The notes beneath the pieces were generated by a model, which saw only the letters and a program-made list of their open reading frames with translations, did no database searches and was not told where the DNA came from. A stretch of 64,000 nucleotides of DNA from Mucilaginibacter achroorhodeus (GTDB taxonomy: Bacteria; Bacteroidota; Bacteroidia; Sphingobacteriales; Sphingobacteriaceae). The position numbers were made by a program, and so were the translations under genes. Shown piece after piece: positions 50,500 to 60,142 of this stretch (within the stretch, counting starts at the first letter, position 1; every line of letters starts with the position of its first letter). The DNA lies in NCBI RefSeq assembly GCF_007846095.1, contig NZ_VOEI01000001.1, positions 806,001-870,000 on the forward strand, written 5' to 3'.

Positions 50500-51020
50500 C
50501 GTCAGCCCGCTCATTGCCGCGGAGGGCTACTTCATTTGTCTTGATACAAAAGAAGCAAAAGATCAAGTCAGCAAAGAGGCTTCTTTTCCGCACAAGGCCT
50601 TTGCCCTGCAAGCTGCCAGAACCACGGGCTGCAAAATCTTGCCGCCACTTCGTTCGCTTATAGCCCCCGCTTCAGGCAAGTATTGCTATGCCCCCTACCA
50701 ACGCACAAGGCCGCTATTGTTCTGCCCGCTTTCGCCCCGAAGCTTTTTTGCTGCCGAGAAACTCCTTTTTGTCATTCTGAGCGAGAGCGAAGAATCTATA
50801 ATACACCGCGCATTAATATAGATGATTCGTTCCTCAGCATGACAGGGTTACTAACCGCTTAGCAATGAACTTAACGTAACCGAACTCATGCGGCCTTCGC
50901 AAAAGGCGGTAAGCACAGGCATTGCTCAAGCAGAAACTTAAAAGCATTTTGCGGCAGTCGCGAGTTTTCTTTTTGGTACTTTTTCTTTTGCGGAAAAAGA
51001 AAAAGTACATCCACTAACGA
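50500..51020. repeat. Long dispersed repeat, copy B (inverted relative to copy A)
   Basis: Positions 50871-51020 match the reverse complement of 14421-14571 almost completely. Positions 50500-50753 match the reverse complement of 14622-14873 less exactly. The centre (about 50762-50852) is occupied by a GTCATTCTGAGCGAGAGC...GCATGACAG hairpin element absent from copy A, so copy B has a nested insertion. It lies between convergent-free space of gpsA and the HlyD gene. An open frame from 50492 is created by the repeat and is not a supported gene. Confidence 0.9.
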
Positions 51021-51156
51021 TCATAAAGCTACTACCATTCCCAACGAAGTACTACCTACGAGATTATTGATGATTTTATTTTAAGTTATTGTATCAATGA
51101 GCTCCCTAAGGTCGGTTGTCCGCGCTATCGCTCGTAATGACATGGTGGAGAAACAT

Positions 51157-51192
51157 ACAAAAAAAGGACAAAGTCTTTTATCCTTTGTCCTT
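51157..51192 (-). terminator. Terminator of the TolC-HlyD operon
   Basis: On the minus strand AAGGACAAAG pairs with CTTTGTCCTT (ten perfect pairs, nine-base loop), followed by a run of T. It is 22 bases after the HlyD-gene stop. Confidence 0.9.
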
Positions 51193-51214
51193 ACATCCTT
51201 AATCTCTTAAAGAC

Positions 51215-52549
51215 TTATTTCTTAGTATCGGTAAACAGCTTTGATTTATCAACCTTCTCTACCTGCATGCCATCATTTAGCGTTTTGGAAATAGCTGCAA
51301 ACGGCGCTGATACAACTTCTTCGCCGCCTTTAAGGCCGGAGAGTATCTGTATGTAAGTATCGTCCTGTATGCCGGTCTTTACTTCAACCTGTTTCACTTT
51401 AGTGCCTTGCAAAACAAAAACGTATTCTTTGGCCGGTGCTTCAGAAGCTTTCTTTTTGTCGTCGTCACCCTCTTTAACGGGTGCTTTTTCTTTCTTTTTA
51501 TCCTCGCGGGTAGTTACTGATTGTATTGGTACAGATAAAGCCTTCACGTGATTTGTATTGATATCAACCGTAGCTGTTAACCCCGGGCGGAATGGCGAAT
51601 GGTTCTCCGCGTTCTTTTTAAGGATATCCATATAAGATTGCGCAGTGATCCTAACCTTTACCGTAAAGTTGGTTACCTGGTCTGCATTGGTACCTACCAC
51701 ATTGGCCGAGCTGCCGATCTCTATCACCTCACCCTCGAATTTTTTTCCCTGGAAAGCATCAACCTCTATCTGCGCTTTATTACCTACGCTAATGCGGTTG
51801 ATGTCGTTCTCGTTCACATCAACGTTAACATCCATTTTGGTAAGGTCAGATATGGTCATGATCTCGGTACCGGCAAACTGCTGGGTACCTAACACGCGCT
51901 CGCCTTTTTCAATAGAAAGCTTTGAGACCACGCCATCAACCGGTGCATAGATAGTGGTCTTTGCCAGATTATCTGATGCTTCCTTAACAGATGCCTGTGA
52001 TTGCTCTAAACCAAATTTCGATCCGATAACATTTTGGCGTGCTGCCTCAAGGGCTGCTTTTGCACTTTCATAATCGGCCTTGATTTTATCAAATTCGGCT
52101 ATGGTTAACACTTTTTTATCAAAAAGTTCCTTGCTGCGTTTATAGGTTGATTGTTGATTTGCAAAAGACGCTTCAGATTGCTTAAGCATTTGTGCTGAGT
52201 TACCAACGCTGGCCTTTTGCGTATTATAAGATGCAACGGCACGCTCGTAACCCGATTTTAAAATATCCGGGCGGATACGGCACAGCAGCTGGCCCTTCTT
52301 AACCACATCACCTTCCTTGATAGGCAGTTCTACCACCTCGCCCGATACTTCGGGACTAATCTTTACAGCAATATGCGGTTTTATCTTACCACTGGCAGAT
52401 ACGGTTTCATTAATATCACGACTTTCGGCTTTTTCAACGGCAACCTGCGTTAGCTGCGGTTTACCGATAATGCCTGCCGCCTTTAGTACAAACAGCAGTA
52501 CAATTAGGCCGCCAACGCCGAACAGAATATATTTGGTAGTTTTTCCCAT
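51215..52549 (-). CDS. Periplasmic adaptor (HlyD/MacA-type membrane fusion protein)
   Basis: The 444-residue protein has a membrane anchor at about residues 7-24 and a lipoyl/barrel-sandwich domain (GKIKPHIAVKISPEVSGEVVELPIKEGDVVKKGQLL). A long helical hairpin follows (about 85-185), then the beta-barrel domain (TIYAPVDGVVSKLSIEKGERVLGT). A Lys-rich insertion (KKEKAPVKEGDDDKKK) near residue 360 is unusual. It would connect an inner-membrane pump with the TolC protein encoded just upstream (20-base gap). No pump gene follows. The gene is followed by a terminator. Confidence 0.9.
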   Translation of the reverse strand: MGKTTKYILFGVGGLIVLLFVLKAAGIIGKPQLTQVAVEKAESRDINETVSASGKIKPHIAVKISPEVSGEVVELPIKEGDVVKKGQLLCRIRPDILKSGYERAVASYNTQKASVGNSAQMLKQSEASFANQQSTYKRSKELFDKKVLTIAEFDKIKADYESAKAALEAARQNVIGSKFGLEQSQASVKEASDNLAKTTIYAPVDGVVSKLSIEKGERVLGTQQFAGTEIMTISDLTKMDVNVDVNENDINRISVGNKAQIEVDAFQGKKFEGEVIEIGSSANVVGTNADQVTNFTVKVRITAQSYMDILKKNAENHSPFRPGLTATVDINTNHVKALSVPIQSVTTREDKKKEKAPVKEGDDDKKKASEAPAKEYVFVLQGTKVKQVEVKTGIQDDTYIQILSGLKGGEEVVSAPFAAISKTLNDGMQVEKVDKSKLFTDTKK

Positions 52550-52569
52550 GATTGTTTTGGGTTATAAAT

Positions 52570-54015
52570 TTATAGGGTTATAGGGTTTCCGAGATAGTAG
52601 TCAATTACCTTATTTCTGAATACCAGTTCGTACTGCGCGTTGATCATATCAAACTGCGATTTATTTAAATTGGTAAGCGAAGTATTATAATCAAGCGAGT
52701 TAACCAGACCGACGTTATAGCGCTGCTGTATCACGTTAAAGGCTTCTTTATTGGCTGTATAGGTTTGCATAGTGCTTTGATATTTTTTGTTAGCTGCCTG
52801 CACATCCCAAACTGCCTGATAAATTATCTTACTTAAATTGTTACGGGCCAATTGCACGCCAACAATGGCATTCTCGTTAGTGATCTTTGCCTTTCTGACT
52901 GAAGTACGCGCTGTGAAACGGTTAAAGATGGGGATCTGCAAGCTTAACCCAACCGATTGGTTAAAGTTATCACCAAATTGCTTAAAGAACCTGTAGTTTG
53001 AATATACAGGGTTAAGGCCTTGTATGGTTACCGGGTTAGCGGTATTGCCACCAACAAAGCCAACAGTATCTGCCCGGCCGTTAGGTACAACGCCCGATAC
53101 CAGTTTACGTGCATCAGAATAGTTAGAACCTACCTGGCCAAACAACACAATGCTTGGGTAATAATTACCACGTGCTACTTTAATATCCTGCGCAGTAACT
53201 TTTTGGCGTGCTTCGGCAAGGCCTACATCCGGGTTTACTGCCAATGCTGTTTTCAACACTTCTTCGGCGTTAAACGAAGTTGCCAACTGGCGAAACTTAC
53301 TGATATCCGGTTTTTCAAAGCTTATGGGTGTTGCCGGCGGCATTTCCATGTACTGCTTAAGGGTTAGTATGGATAGCTCCAGTTGGTTCTCAGCCGTAGT
53401 ATAATTCAGGTCGGCGGTAGATTGCTGGGCTTTGGCCTGTGCCAGATCTGCCAGGGTTTGGTTACCCACATCAAAATTCTTTTGTGCACGGTCTACCGTT
53501 ATTTTGGCCACATCAATTTGCTGCTGTGCTGCGGTTACCAGGTCCTGGTTGGTTAATATTAAAAGGTATTGCGTTACCACGTTCAAGATCAGGTCGTTCT
53601 TAACTTTGGTGGTATTGCTGCGGTCAACATTAAGCAACAATTTATTCTCGATGATCTGGTTGCGCAACTGCCCGCCCTGGAAAAGTGTAACCTGCGATGT
53701 AACGTTTCCACTTAACGCAAAAATACGCTGGTTGATGAACTGGTTGGTAGAGGGGTCGATATTACGGCCAAAGTTGAAAGATGCCTGCGGGCCTGCGGTT
53801 AAGTTTGGCAGCAGGTTATATTTTGATTGTTTTAAATTCTCTTCAGATAATGCCTCGCTAAATTGCGCCTGTTTAATATTCAGGTTACGCTCAAGGGCAA
53901 GGTCAATGGCGCGCTGCAGGGTTATAACTTCCTGCGCTTTGGCCGTATAATTAAAGCCACACAATGCAATAAGGCAAGCAATAGTTACTTTTGTGACTTG
54001 TAAGTTTAGTTTCAT
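52570..54015 (-). CDS. TolC-family outer-membrane efflux protein
   Basis: The 481-residue protein has a signal peptide (ending FNYTAKAQ). The outer-membrane efflux domain is duplicated: ITLQRAIDLALERNLNIKQAQ in the first half, FNAEEVLKTALAVNPDVGLAEARQKV in the second, with long helices such as LVTAAQQQIDVAKITVDRAQKNFD. It forms a trimeric outer-membrane channel. Start at ATG 54015, five codons inside a longer possible frame. It is the first gene of a two-gene operon with the adaptor. Confidence 0.92.
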   Translation of the reverse strand: MKLNLQVTKVTIACLIALCGFNYTAKAQEVITLQRAIDLALERNLNIKQAQFSEALSEENLKQSKYNLLPNLTAGPQASFNFGRNIDPSTNQFINQRIFALSGNVTSQVTLFQGGQLRNQIIENKLLLNVDRSNTTKVKNDLILNVVTQYLLILTNQDLVTAAQQQIDVAKITVDRAQKNFDVGNQTLADLAQAKAQQSTADLNYTTAENQLELSILTLKQYMEMPPATPISFEKPDISKFRQLATSFNAEEVLKTALAVNPDVGLAEARQKVTAQDIKVARGNYYPSIVLFGQVGSNYSDARKLVSGVVPNGRADTVGFVGGNTANPVTIQGLNPVYSNYRFFKQFGDNFNQSVGLSLQIPIFNRFTARTSVRKAKITNENAIVGVQLARNNLSKIIYQAVWDVQAANKKYQSTMQTYTANKEAFNVIQQRYNVGLVNSLDYNTSLTNLNKSQFDMINAQYELVFRNKVIDYYLGNPITL

Positions 54016-54106
54016 ATTAATTGTGTACAATTGTAAAGTAACTGATAATTACCTTGCGAGCCTTACATTAATTTGTATTAAGCAAAGCAGCTAACTTTGT
54101 CTCAGA

Positions 54107-54739
54107 ATGTACCTGGTTAAGACCCCCTGGTGGTTAAAAAAACTTTATCCGCAGCTGATCTGGAATGCCGAACCGGGTACCCGTTCCATTTTTTTGACTT
54201 TTGACGACGGCCCCATACCCATTGTTACACCTTTCGTTTTAAATATTTTAAAAAAGTATGATGCAAAGGCTACCTTCTTTTGCATTGGCGATAACGTACG
54301 CAAACATCCTGATATTTATAAAGAGGTAAAAAAAGCAGGGCATTCTATCGGTAACCATACCTATAACCATTTACGCGGCTGGGACACCGATGACCAGGTT
54401 TACCTGGAGAATTACCTTAGAGCTGATGAGATAATGGATACCCCCCTGTTCCGCCCGCCTTATGGCCGTATCAAGCGGTCGCAAGTAAAACTTTTGCAAC
54501 AGGCAAGGCCGGATATTAAGGTTGTTATGTGGGATGTGCTAAGCGGCGACTTTGACATCGGCCTTAAAAAACATGAGGCGTTGGATAATGTGCTCAAAAA
54601 TACCGGCGACGGTTCTATAGTGCTATTCCATGATAGTGTTAAAGCCTATCTTAAAATGGAATATGCTTTGCCAAAAGTGTTAGAACATTTCAGCGAACAA
54701 GGCTATACTTTTAAGGCCTTGGATAGTGCCTCAATTTGA
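54107..54739 (+). CDS. Polysaccharide deacetylase (NodB domain)
   Basis: The 210-residue protein has the NodB motifs in order: LTFDDGPIP (motif 1, Asp-Asp), HSIGNHTYNH (motif 2, metal-binding His), RPPYGRIK (motif 3), DVLSGDFD and LFHDSV (motif 5). Carbohydrate esterase family 4 proteins remove N-acetyl groups from chitooligosaccharides or peptidoglycan. No signal peptide is seen. A -7 box TAACTTTG (54092-54099) lies 7 bases upstream of the ATG. Divergent from the TolC gene. Confidence 0.92.
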   Translation: MYLVKTPWWLKKLYPQLIWNAEPGTRSIFLTFDDGPIPIVTPFVLNILKKYDAKATFFCIGDNVRKHPDIYKEVKKAGHSIGNHTYNHLRGWDTDDQVYLENYLRADEIMDTPLFRPPYGRIKRSQVKLLQQARPDIKVVMWDVLSGDFDIGLKKHEALDNVLKNTGDGSIVLFHDSVKAYLKMEYALPKVLEHFSEQGYTFKALDSASI

Positions 54740-54861
54740 CTTAACTTTTCCGCCAAGGATCAAGTATTCGATTAAAATATCATTTCAGTAAATATGCTGG
54801 CTATATTTAAAATATCTTATGTATGGCTTTTGAATTGTAACTGAAATAGACCTTTCCAAAA

Positions 54862-55953
54862 ATGAAACGAATTGTATATCTGATCCTGGTTATTTTTTCG
54901 CTCATTACAAATTGCGCCAGCGCCCAATTTAAACATCTTAACCAGGTACTCGATTCATGCATCCGACATAGAAACTTTAACGGAGCAGTGTTGATTGCCA
55001 AAAAAGGCATTCCGGTTTACGTTAAATACGCTGGCATAGCAAACCGTCATTACAATATCCCGTTTTCATCCAAAATACGGTTTCAAATCTTCTCTGTCAC
55101 TAAAACTTTTACTGCCGTACTCATTCTTCAATTGTATGAACAGGGTAGGCTGATTCTTGATTCTACCATATCGGCTTACTATCCTGAATATAAAGGCGAG
55201 GCTGCGCATAAGGTTACCATCCGTAATCTGCTTACCTACAGCAGTGGTCGCTATCTAAAGGAGATGGATCCGAAATATATTCCCGAAGCTTATGATCAGA
55301 ATCTCTGGCCTGTGGATACCTTTATTAACCGCTACTGCTCAGAAAAGCTGATTGATACGCCCGGCACCAAATTCAACTACAGCAACGGCGACTATATTAT
55401 CTTAGGGCGCATTATCGAAAAGTTATATAATAAACCTTTTAAAGAAATATTAAGCCAGCAGATCTTACAACCGCTGCACATGGATAACTCCGGTTTTTAC
55501 GGGCACGAGGATATCATCCCTAATTTGGCTGAAGGCTACTATCATAATGGGGATGATGTAAATGCCATCATCATGCCGACAAACCACTATATTGATAATC
55601 ATTTCTCCGCAGGTGCCATGTATTCAACACCACAAGATCTGCTTAAATTTGATAAGGGCATTTTCGGTTATCACCTATTAAAAAAACAAACTGTTGATCT
55701 GATGATGACAGCTTACCCTAAGTTGGGCGATGTTGCATTTGGAGTATGGGTATATCCTCGTAGAATAAGCAAATTTAACACCATCTTTATGGAGCGGCAG
55801 GGCGGTGGGTACGGTAATGAATCTAACTGGGTGCATCTTACCGACAGAGATATCACTTTAATTTTGTTACGCAATACAGACACCGCATCACTTAACCAAA
55901 TGCGTTTAGATATTCTGAATGCTTACTTAACTGATACTGTTATTAACCGCTGA
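54862..55953 (+). CDS. Serine hydrolase, beta-lactamase class C family
   Basis: The 363-residue protein has a signal peptide (ending TNCASAQ). The active-site SxxK motif is FSVTKTFTAVL at about residue 77. YSNGDYIILGRIIEKLYNKPF holds the YxN motif. The third motif is not a clear KTG; the region ends with QGGGYGNESNWVHL. It belongs to the wide beta-lactamase/penicillin-binding-protein fold and is likely an esterase or peptidase, periplasmic. No inference of beta-lactam resistance is justified. It stands alone. Confidence 0.9.
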   Translation: MKRIVYLILVIFSLITNCASAQFKHLNQVLDSCIRHRNFNGAVLIAKKGIPVYVKYAGIANRHYNIPFSSKIRFQIFSVTKTFTAVLILQLYEQGRLILDSTISAYYPEYKGEAAHKVTIRNLLTYSSGRYLKEMDPKYIPEAYDQNLWPVDTFINRYCSEKLIDTPGTKFNYSNGDYIILGRIIEKLYNKPFKEILSQQILQPLHMDNSGFYGHEDIIPNLAEGYYHNGDDVNAIIMPTNHYIDNHFSAGAMYSTPQDLLKFDKGIFGYHLLKKQTVDLMMTAYPKLGDVAFGVWVYPRRISKFNTIFMERQGGGYGNESNWVHLTDRDITLILLRNTDTASLNQMRLDILNAYLTDTVINR

Positions 55954-56107
55954 TGATGCTGGGGTATAACTGGCTTAAATGACAGCCGTCGTACAAAAAA
56001 ATTTAATATTGCCTGAGTAGTGAAGATGATCATCGTTAAAACAAGTGAATACAAACTGAGTAACTACCAGGCTTTGCAATAGCCGCATTTATACTTAATT
56101 TAATGAC

Positions 56108-56911
56108 ATGCTAAAACCTCGCCTTAAGCTTTTAACGCTTATAATACTTACTTTGTCTTCTGTGAGCATTGCACAGGACACCGCCAGGATCGTAACAGAG
56201 AACATCCATATCCCGCAACTAAACCGCGACCGCAGCCTGCGTATCTATCTGCCGGCAGGCTATACTTCTTCAAAACAAAAATATCCGGTTATATACATGC
56301 ACGATGGGCAGAACCTTTTCAGCGGTACAAAAGACCCTGCATTTAGCTGGTATATCGATTCGTTATTAAAAACCTATCCTGCAAAAAAACAAGCGATAAT
56401 TGTAGGCATTAATAACGGGCCTAACCGCATTATGGAATATAATGCATGGGATAGCAAGTATGGCAAACAGGAGGGTGTTGCATACACAGATTTTATTGTA
56501 AAAACCCTTAAACCGCATATAGACAGCACTTACCGAACATTAAAGGATGCGAAGCACACGGTTATATCAGGCAGCTCGATGGGTGGCTTGATATCCATGT
56601 ACGCAGCGGTTAAGTATCCGCAGGTATTTGGTACGGCGGGGGTATTCTCTCCATCATTCTGGATAGCACCTGATATGTATAAAATGGTATCAACAGAGAA
56701 ACCTATTACCAAAAATCGTTTTTTCCTGGCCTGCGGCGATCAGGAAGGTGACGAGGCATCCTATGTGGCGCGGATGGACAGCCTGTTATCAGCTAAGGGA
56801 TTTGATCGTGGTCATGTGCCTGCACCTTTGATCTTGAAAGATGCTAAACATAATGAGGCCCAATGGCGTAAAGCCTTTGCTGTGTTCTACGCCTGGTGGA
56901 TAAAGCAATAA
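56108..56911 (+). CDS. Esterase D/Fes-like exported hydrolase
   Basis: The 267-residue protein has a signal peptide (LLTLIILTLSSVSIAQ). The esterase fold shows YPVIYMHDGQNLFSG, the nucleophile elbow ISGSSMGGLISMYAAVKYPQVF with the Ser, an acidic FLACGDQEGD and a probable catalytic His in DAKHNEAQWRKAF. It resembles enterochelin esterase/putative esterase family proteins (DUF and Fes-type). The substrate could be a siderophore or an acylated sugar. It is convergent with the GNAT gene. Confidence 0.9.
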   Translation: MLKPRLKLLTLIILTLSSVSIAQDTARIVTENIHIPQLNRDRSLRIYLPAGYTSSKQKYPVIYMHDGQNLFSGTKDPAFSWYIDSLLKTYPAKKQAIIVGINNGPNRIMEYNAWDSKYGKQEGVAYTDFIVKTLKPHIDSTYRTLKDAKHTVISGSSMGGLISMYAAVKYPQVFGTAGVFSPSFWIAPDMYKMVSTEKPITKNRFFLACGDQEGDEASYVARMDSLLSAKGFDRGHVPAPLILKDAKHNEAQWRKAFAVFYAWWIKQ

Positions 56912-56929
56912 GGTATAACGTTATTTAGC

Positions 56930-57391
56930 CTACGGCCGAAGATAATCTGATAGTTCGTAATTTAATTCCATATTTAAAATAGGATACGGTTTGCCTGCTC
57001 CGTCAATTTCGCTGCGACCAATTACCCTGAAACCCAAACGCTCATAAAAGCCCAGCGCCTGCTGGTTCTGTTCGTTAACATCAACCTTGATGATATTCAG
57101 CTGTACAATTGCATGATCTATCAGTAGTTTTCCTATACCTTTTCCCCTTGCCTCCGGGTGCACAAATAACGCCTGTATCATTTCCTCACCTATGGCTATA
57201 AAACCTTGAATGTCGTTATCATCGGCAGCACAGTAAACCTTAAGTAAGGGCAGGTAGGTAGCAACCAACGGCCGATAAAATCCGATATCTCCTTCAGCAA
57301 GAAAATGGTGCGTTGCCCTTACAGATGCTTCCCAAAGATCAAGCAACAACGGGTATTCACTAATTTGTGGTTGGCGGATGGTAGTCTGCAT
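56930..57391 (-). CDS. GNAT-family acetyltransferase
   Basis: The 153-residue protein has the acetyl-CoA-binding motif VHPEARGKGIGKLLIDHAI (R-x-x-G-x-G/A) at about residues 77-95 and a late QNQQALGFYERLGFRVIGRSE segment. The fold and length are typical. It resembles YhfO/putative N-acetyltransferases. The substrate is unknown. Convergent with the esterase gene, 18 bases between the stops. Confidence 0.9.
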   Translation of the reverse strand: MQTTIRQPQISEYPLLLDLWEASVRATHHFLAEGDIGFYRPLVATYLPLLKVYCAADDNDIQGFIAIGEEMIQALFVHPEARGKGIGKLLIDHAIVQLNIIKVDVNEQNQQALGFYERLGFRVIGRSEIDGAGKPYPILNMELNYELSDYLRP

Positions 57392-57439
57392 ACGCTAAAG
57401 ATAAAAAAATTAACCTTAGGTATAGCTTCTTAATTTATA

Positions 57440-57489
57440 AACTACCGTTCACGGTGTTCACGAGTGTTCATGGCGTGAACGTGAACACC
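57440..57489. repeat. GTTCACG-word inverted repeat
   Basis: GGTGTTCACG (57453-57462) pairs with CGTGAACACC (57480-57489), with inner GTGTTCATGG/CGTGAAC words. It is a compact version of the word spacers seen elsewhere and lies 76 bases upstream of the PIG-L gene start. Confidence 0.75.
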
Positions 57490-57564
57490 TCGCACCGTTA
57501 TCAAAGCATACGTTTTACAATTAACTTATATATATCACGCTATCTTTCAGATATATTTGCGGGC

Positions 57565-60078
57565 ATGAAACGCCTATTGCCGTTAACATTTACCCTTTTG
57601 ATAGTTTGCTCAAGGGCCTTCTCCCAAACCGCACCACCATCTGATATCGGTTCTATCAAACAAAATCTTAAAAAGCTTAACGTACTGGGTAGCGTGCTGT
57701 ATATAGCAGCCCACCCGGATGACGAGAATACACGATTATTGGGTTACCTGGCTCAGGAGAAACATTACCGTACCGGTTACCTGTCATTAACCCGCGGTGA
57801 CGGCGGACAAAATCTAATAGGAACAGAACAAGGCGAATTGTTGGGCTTGATACGTACTCAAGAGCTATTGGCCGCCCGCAGGGTAGATGGCGCAGAGCAG
57901 TTTTTTAGCCGCGCTAACGACTTTGGATTTTCTAAAAATCCCGAAGAAACTTTAAAATTTTGGGACAAGGATAAAGTGCTGGGCGATATGGTATGGGTGA
58001 TACGCAACTTTAGGCCCGATGTGATGATATGCCGTTTCCCTACAACAGGTGAGGGAGGCCACGGCAACCATACGGCTTCAGCTATATTAGCACAGGAGGC
58101 ATTCAGTGCCGCCGCCGACCCAAAGCGCTACCCGGAGCAATTAAAATATGCAGGCGTTTGGCAGGCAAAACGTTTGTTGTGGAATACGTTTAGTTTTGGT
58201 AGTGTTAACACCACCTCGCCGGATCAGTTTAAGATAAATGTGGGTGGCTATAACCCTATATTAGGTAAAAGCTATGGCGAAATTGCAGCAGAAAGCCGCA
58301 GCAATCACAAAACGCAGGGCTTTGGCTCGGCACGCCAGCGTGGCGATGCTTTTGAGTACTTTAAAACCATCTTAGGCGATGCCCCAAAAACCGACCTGAT
58401 GGACGGCGTAGATGTTACCTGGAACAGGATCCCTTTTGGTGCCGGTATAGCCACTAAACTTAATGCCATTAACAAGGCATTTAACAGCGATGCACCGCAG
58501 GCTTCAGTAAAATCGCTGGTAGACCTGTTGGGTGATATTGACCAAACCGTAGCTACCAACAAAGCTTTCCAAACTGTAAGGTTAACCGAAGTAGCCAACT
58601 CAAGCTACGATTACTGGCACAAACAAAAAACAAAAGAGCTTAAAGACCTGATAGCGCAGTGTGCTGGTTTGTGGTTTGAGGCGTACGCTAAAGAGCCCGT
58701 TTATGCGGTAGGAGATAAAATCGATGTTCAACTACAGGCGATAAACAACGGGGAAATACCAATCAAACTTTTTGGCTTTGAAAATTCGGACACATTTATT
58801 GGTCATGCAGATAGTACCTTGAAAAAAGGCGAGCTAAAGAATTGGGGTTATACCTTACCCGCTGAAAGGGTCTCACAGCCTTATTGGCTGGAGTCGCCAC
58901 GCAGTTTAGGCAGCTATGCTATAAATGATGACAAAAAGGTTGGTAACCCGGAGAACCCGGATGCCCCGGCCATTTGGTTTAGCTTCAATATCTACGGCAA
59001 AACGCTCCGTTATAAACGTGTTATCGATTATAAGTACGTTGATCCAGCTCGCGGTGAGATCTATCAGCCATTAGAAATAACTCCTCCGGTAACGGCCAAC
59101 ATTGCCGAAAAGGTTTACATTTTTAACAGCACGCAACCACAAACAGTTCAGCTTAAATTAAAGAGCTTTACCAACGTTAGTGGCAGCATTAACTTAAAGC
59201 CGGTCAACGGCTGGAAGATCAGCCCGGCGAAGATTGATTTTAGCAACAAGCAAAAAGGTGATGAATGGGCTGCGGCGTTTAGCATTGCACCTAATGACAC
59301 TAAAACCAGCACGGCGCAATTACAGGCAGAAGTGATTGCGAATGGTAAAACTTCCTCGCAAAGCATTTTAGATATTCGGTATAACCATATCCCTGCTATC
59401 ACAATTTTTCCGCCGGCAGAGGCAAAATTGGTGAGCATCGACCTGAAAACAGCTGGCAAAAAAATAGGCTACATTCCCGGCGCCGGCGACCTGATCCCAG
59501 AGTCGTTACGTGAAGTTGGCTATGATATGCACATTTTAAACGAAAATGAAATTGCTAACAGCGACCTGTCGGCATATGATGCCATTGTACTTGGCGTGAG
59601 GGCATTTAATGTTAACCAACGTATTGCATACCAGCAGCCGCGATTAATGGAATATGTAAAAAATGGTGGTAATGTAGTGGTACAATACAACGTAAATAAT
59701 GGCTTGGTCACCCGCGATATAGGGCCTTATCCGTTCAATATCGTAAACCAGCGCGTTACCGAGGAAGATGCGAAAGTAACACTTACCGATCAGCAGAACC
59801 CGGCGTTAAATTATCCAAACAAAATAACAGATGCCGACTTTAACGGATGGATACAAGAGCGAGGCCTTTATTTTGCTGACAATATAGACAATAAATATGC
59901 TACCCCGCTACAAATGAACGATACCGGGATGGCACCCAACAAAGGTTCTCTTCTTGTAACAAATTATGGCAAAGGGCGTTTTGTGTATACATCGCTGGCT
60001 TTCTTTAGAGAATTGCCTGCAGGTGTACCTGGCGCTTATCGCTTATTTATAAATTTATTGAGTAAGCCTAAAAACTGA
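57565..60078 (+). CDS. PIG-L family deacetylase with C-terminal ThuA-like domain
   Basis: The 837-residue protein starts with a signal peptide (MKRLLPLTFTLLIVCSRAFSQ). A PIG-L/LmbE domain follows (AAHPDDENTRLLGYL with the metal-binding HPDDE at about residue 50, and FPTTGEGGHGNHTASA later). A middle beta-sandwich region (about 400-590) leads to a ThuA/glutamine-amidotransferase-like domain (IGYIPGAGDLIPESL, YDAIVLGVRAFNVN, GGNVVVQYNVNN). Family enzymes remove N-acetyl groups from sugars. The frame could be extended to 57454, but the ATG at 57565 gives the signal peptide, and a TATATTTG box lies just before it. Confidence 0.93.
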   Translation: MKRLLPLTFTLLIVCSRAFSQTAPPSDIGSIKQNLKKLNVLGSVLYIAAHPDDENTRLLGYLAQEKHYRTGYLSLTRGDGGQNLIGTEQGELLGLIRTQELLAARRVDGAEQFFSRANDFGFSKNPEETLKFWDKDKVLGDMVWVIRNFRPDVMICRFPTTGEGGHGNHTASAILAQEAFSAAADPKRYPEQLKYAGVWQAKRLLWNTFSFGSVNTTSPDQFKINVGGYNPILGKSYGEIAAESRSNHKTQGFGSARQRGDAFEYFKTILGDAPKTDLMDGVDVTWNRIPFGAGIATKLNAINKAFNSDAPQASVKSLVDLLGDIDQTVATNKAFQTVRLTEVANSSYDYWHKQKTKELKDLIAQCAGLWFEAYAKEPVYAVGDKIDVQLQAINNGEIPIKLFGFENSDTFIGHADSTLKKGELKNWGYTLPAERVSQPYWLESPRSLGSYAINDDKKVGNPENPDAPAIWFSFNIYGKTLRYKRVIDYKYVDPARGEIYQPLEITPPVTANIAEKVYIFNSTQPQTVQLKLKSFTNVSGSINLKPVNGWKISPAKIDFSNKQKGDEWAAAFSIAPNDTKTSTAQLQAEVIANGKTSSQSILDIRYNHIPAITIFPPAEAKLVSIDLKTAGKKIGYIPGAGDLIPESLREVGYDMHILNENEIANSDLSAYDAIVLGVRAFNVNQRIAYQQPRLMEYVKNGGNVVVQYNVNNGLVTRDIGPYPFNIVNQRVTEEDAKVTLTDQQNPALNYPNKITDADFNGWIQERGLYFADNIDNKYATPLQMNDTGMAPNKGSLLVTNYGKGRFVYTSLAFFRELPAGVPGAYRLFINLLSKPKN

Positions 60079-60142
60079 TAATTGCATTAGGCAGCAATTG
60101 GTTATTAATTTAAATTTGCAAGCATTATATAATTAACATACT

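Noticed and set aside
50492..50821. A 109-codon open frame in repeat copy B
   Set aside because: Created by the repeat plus the nested hairpin element; not preserved in copy A.
54862..55953. Calling the serine hydrolase a beta-lactamase
   Set aside because: Only SxxK and YxN motifs are seen; KTG is not clear, and most family members in this group are esterases or peptidases.
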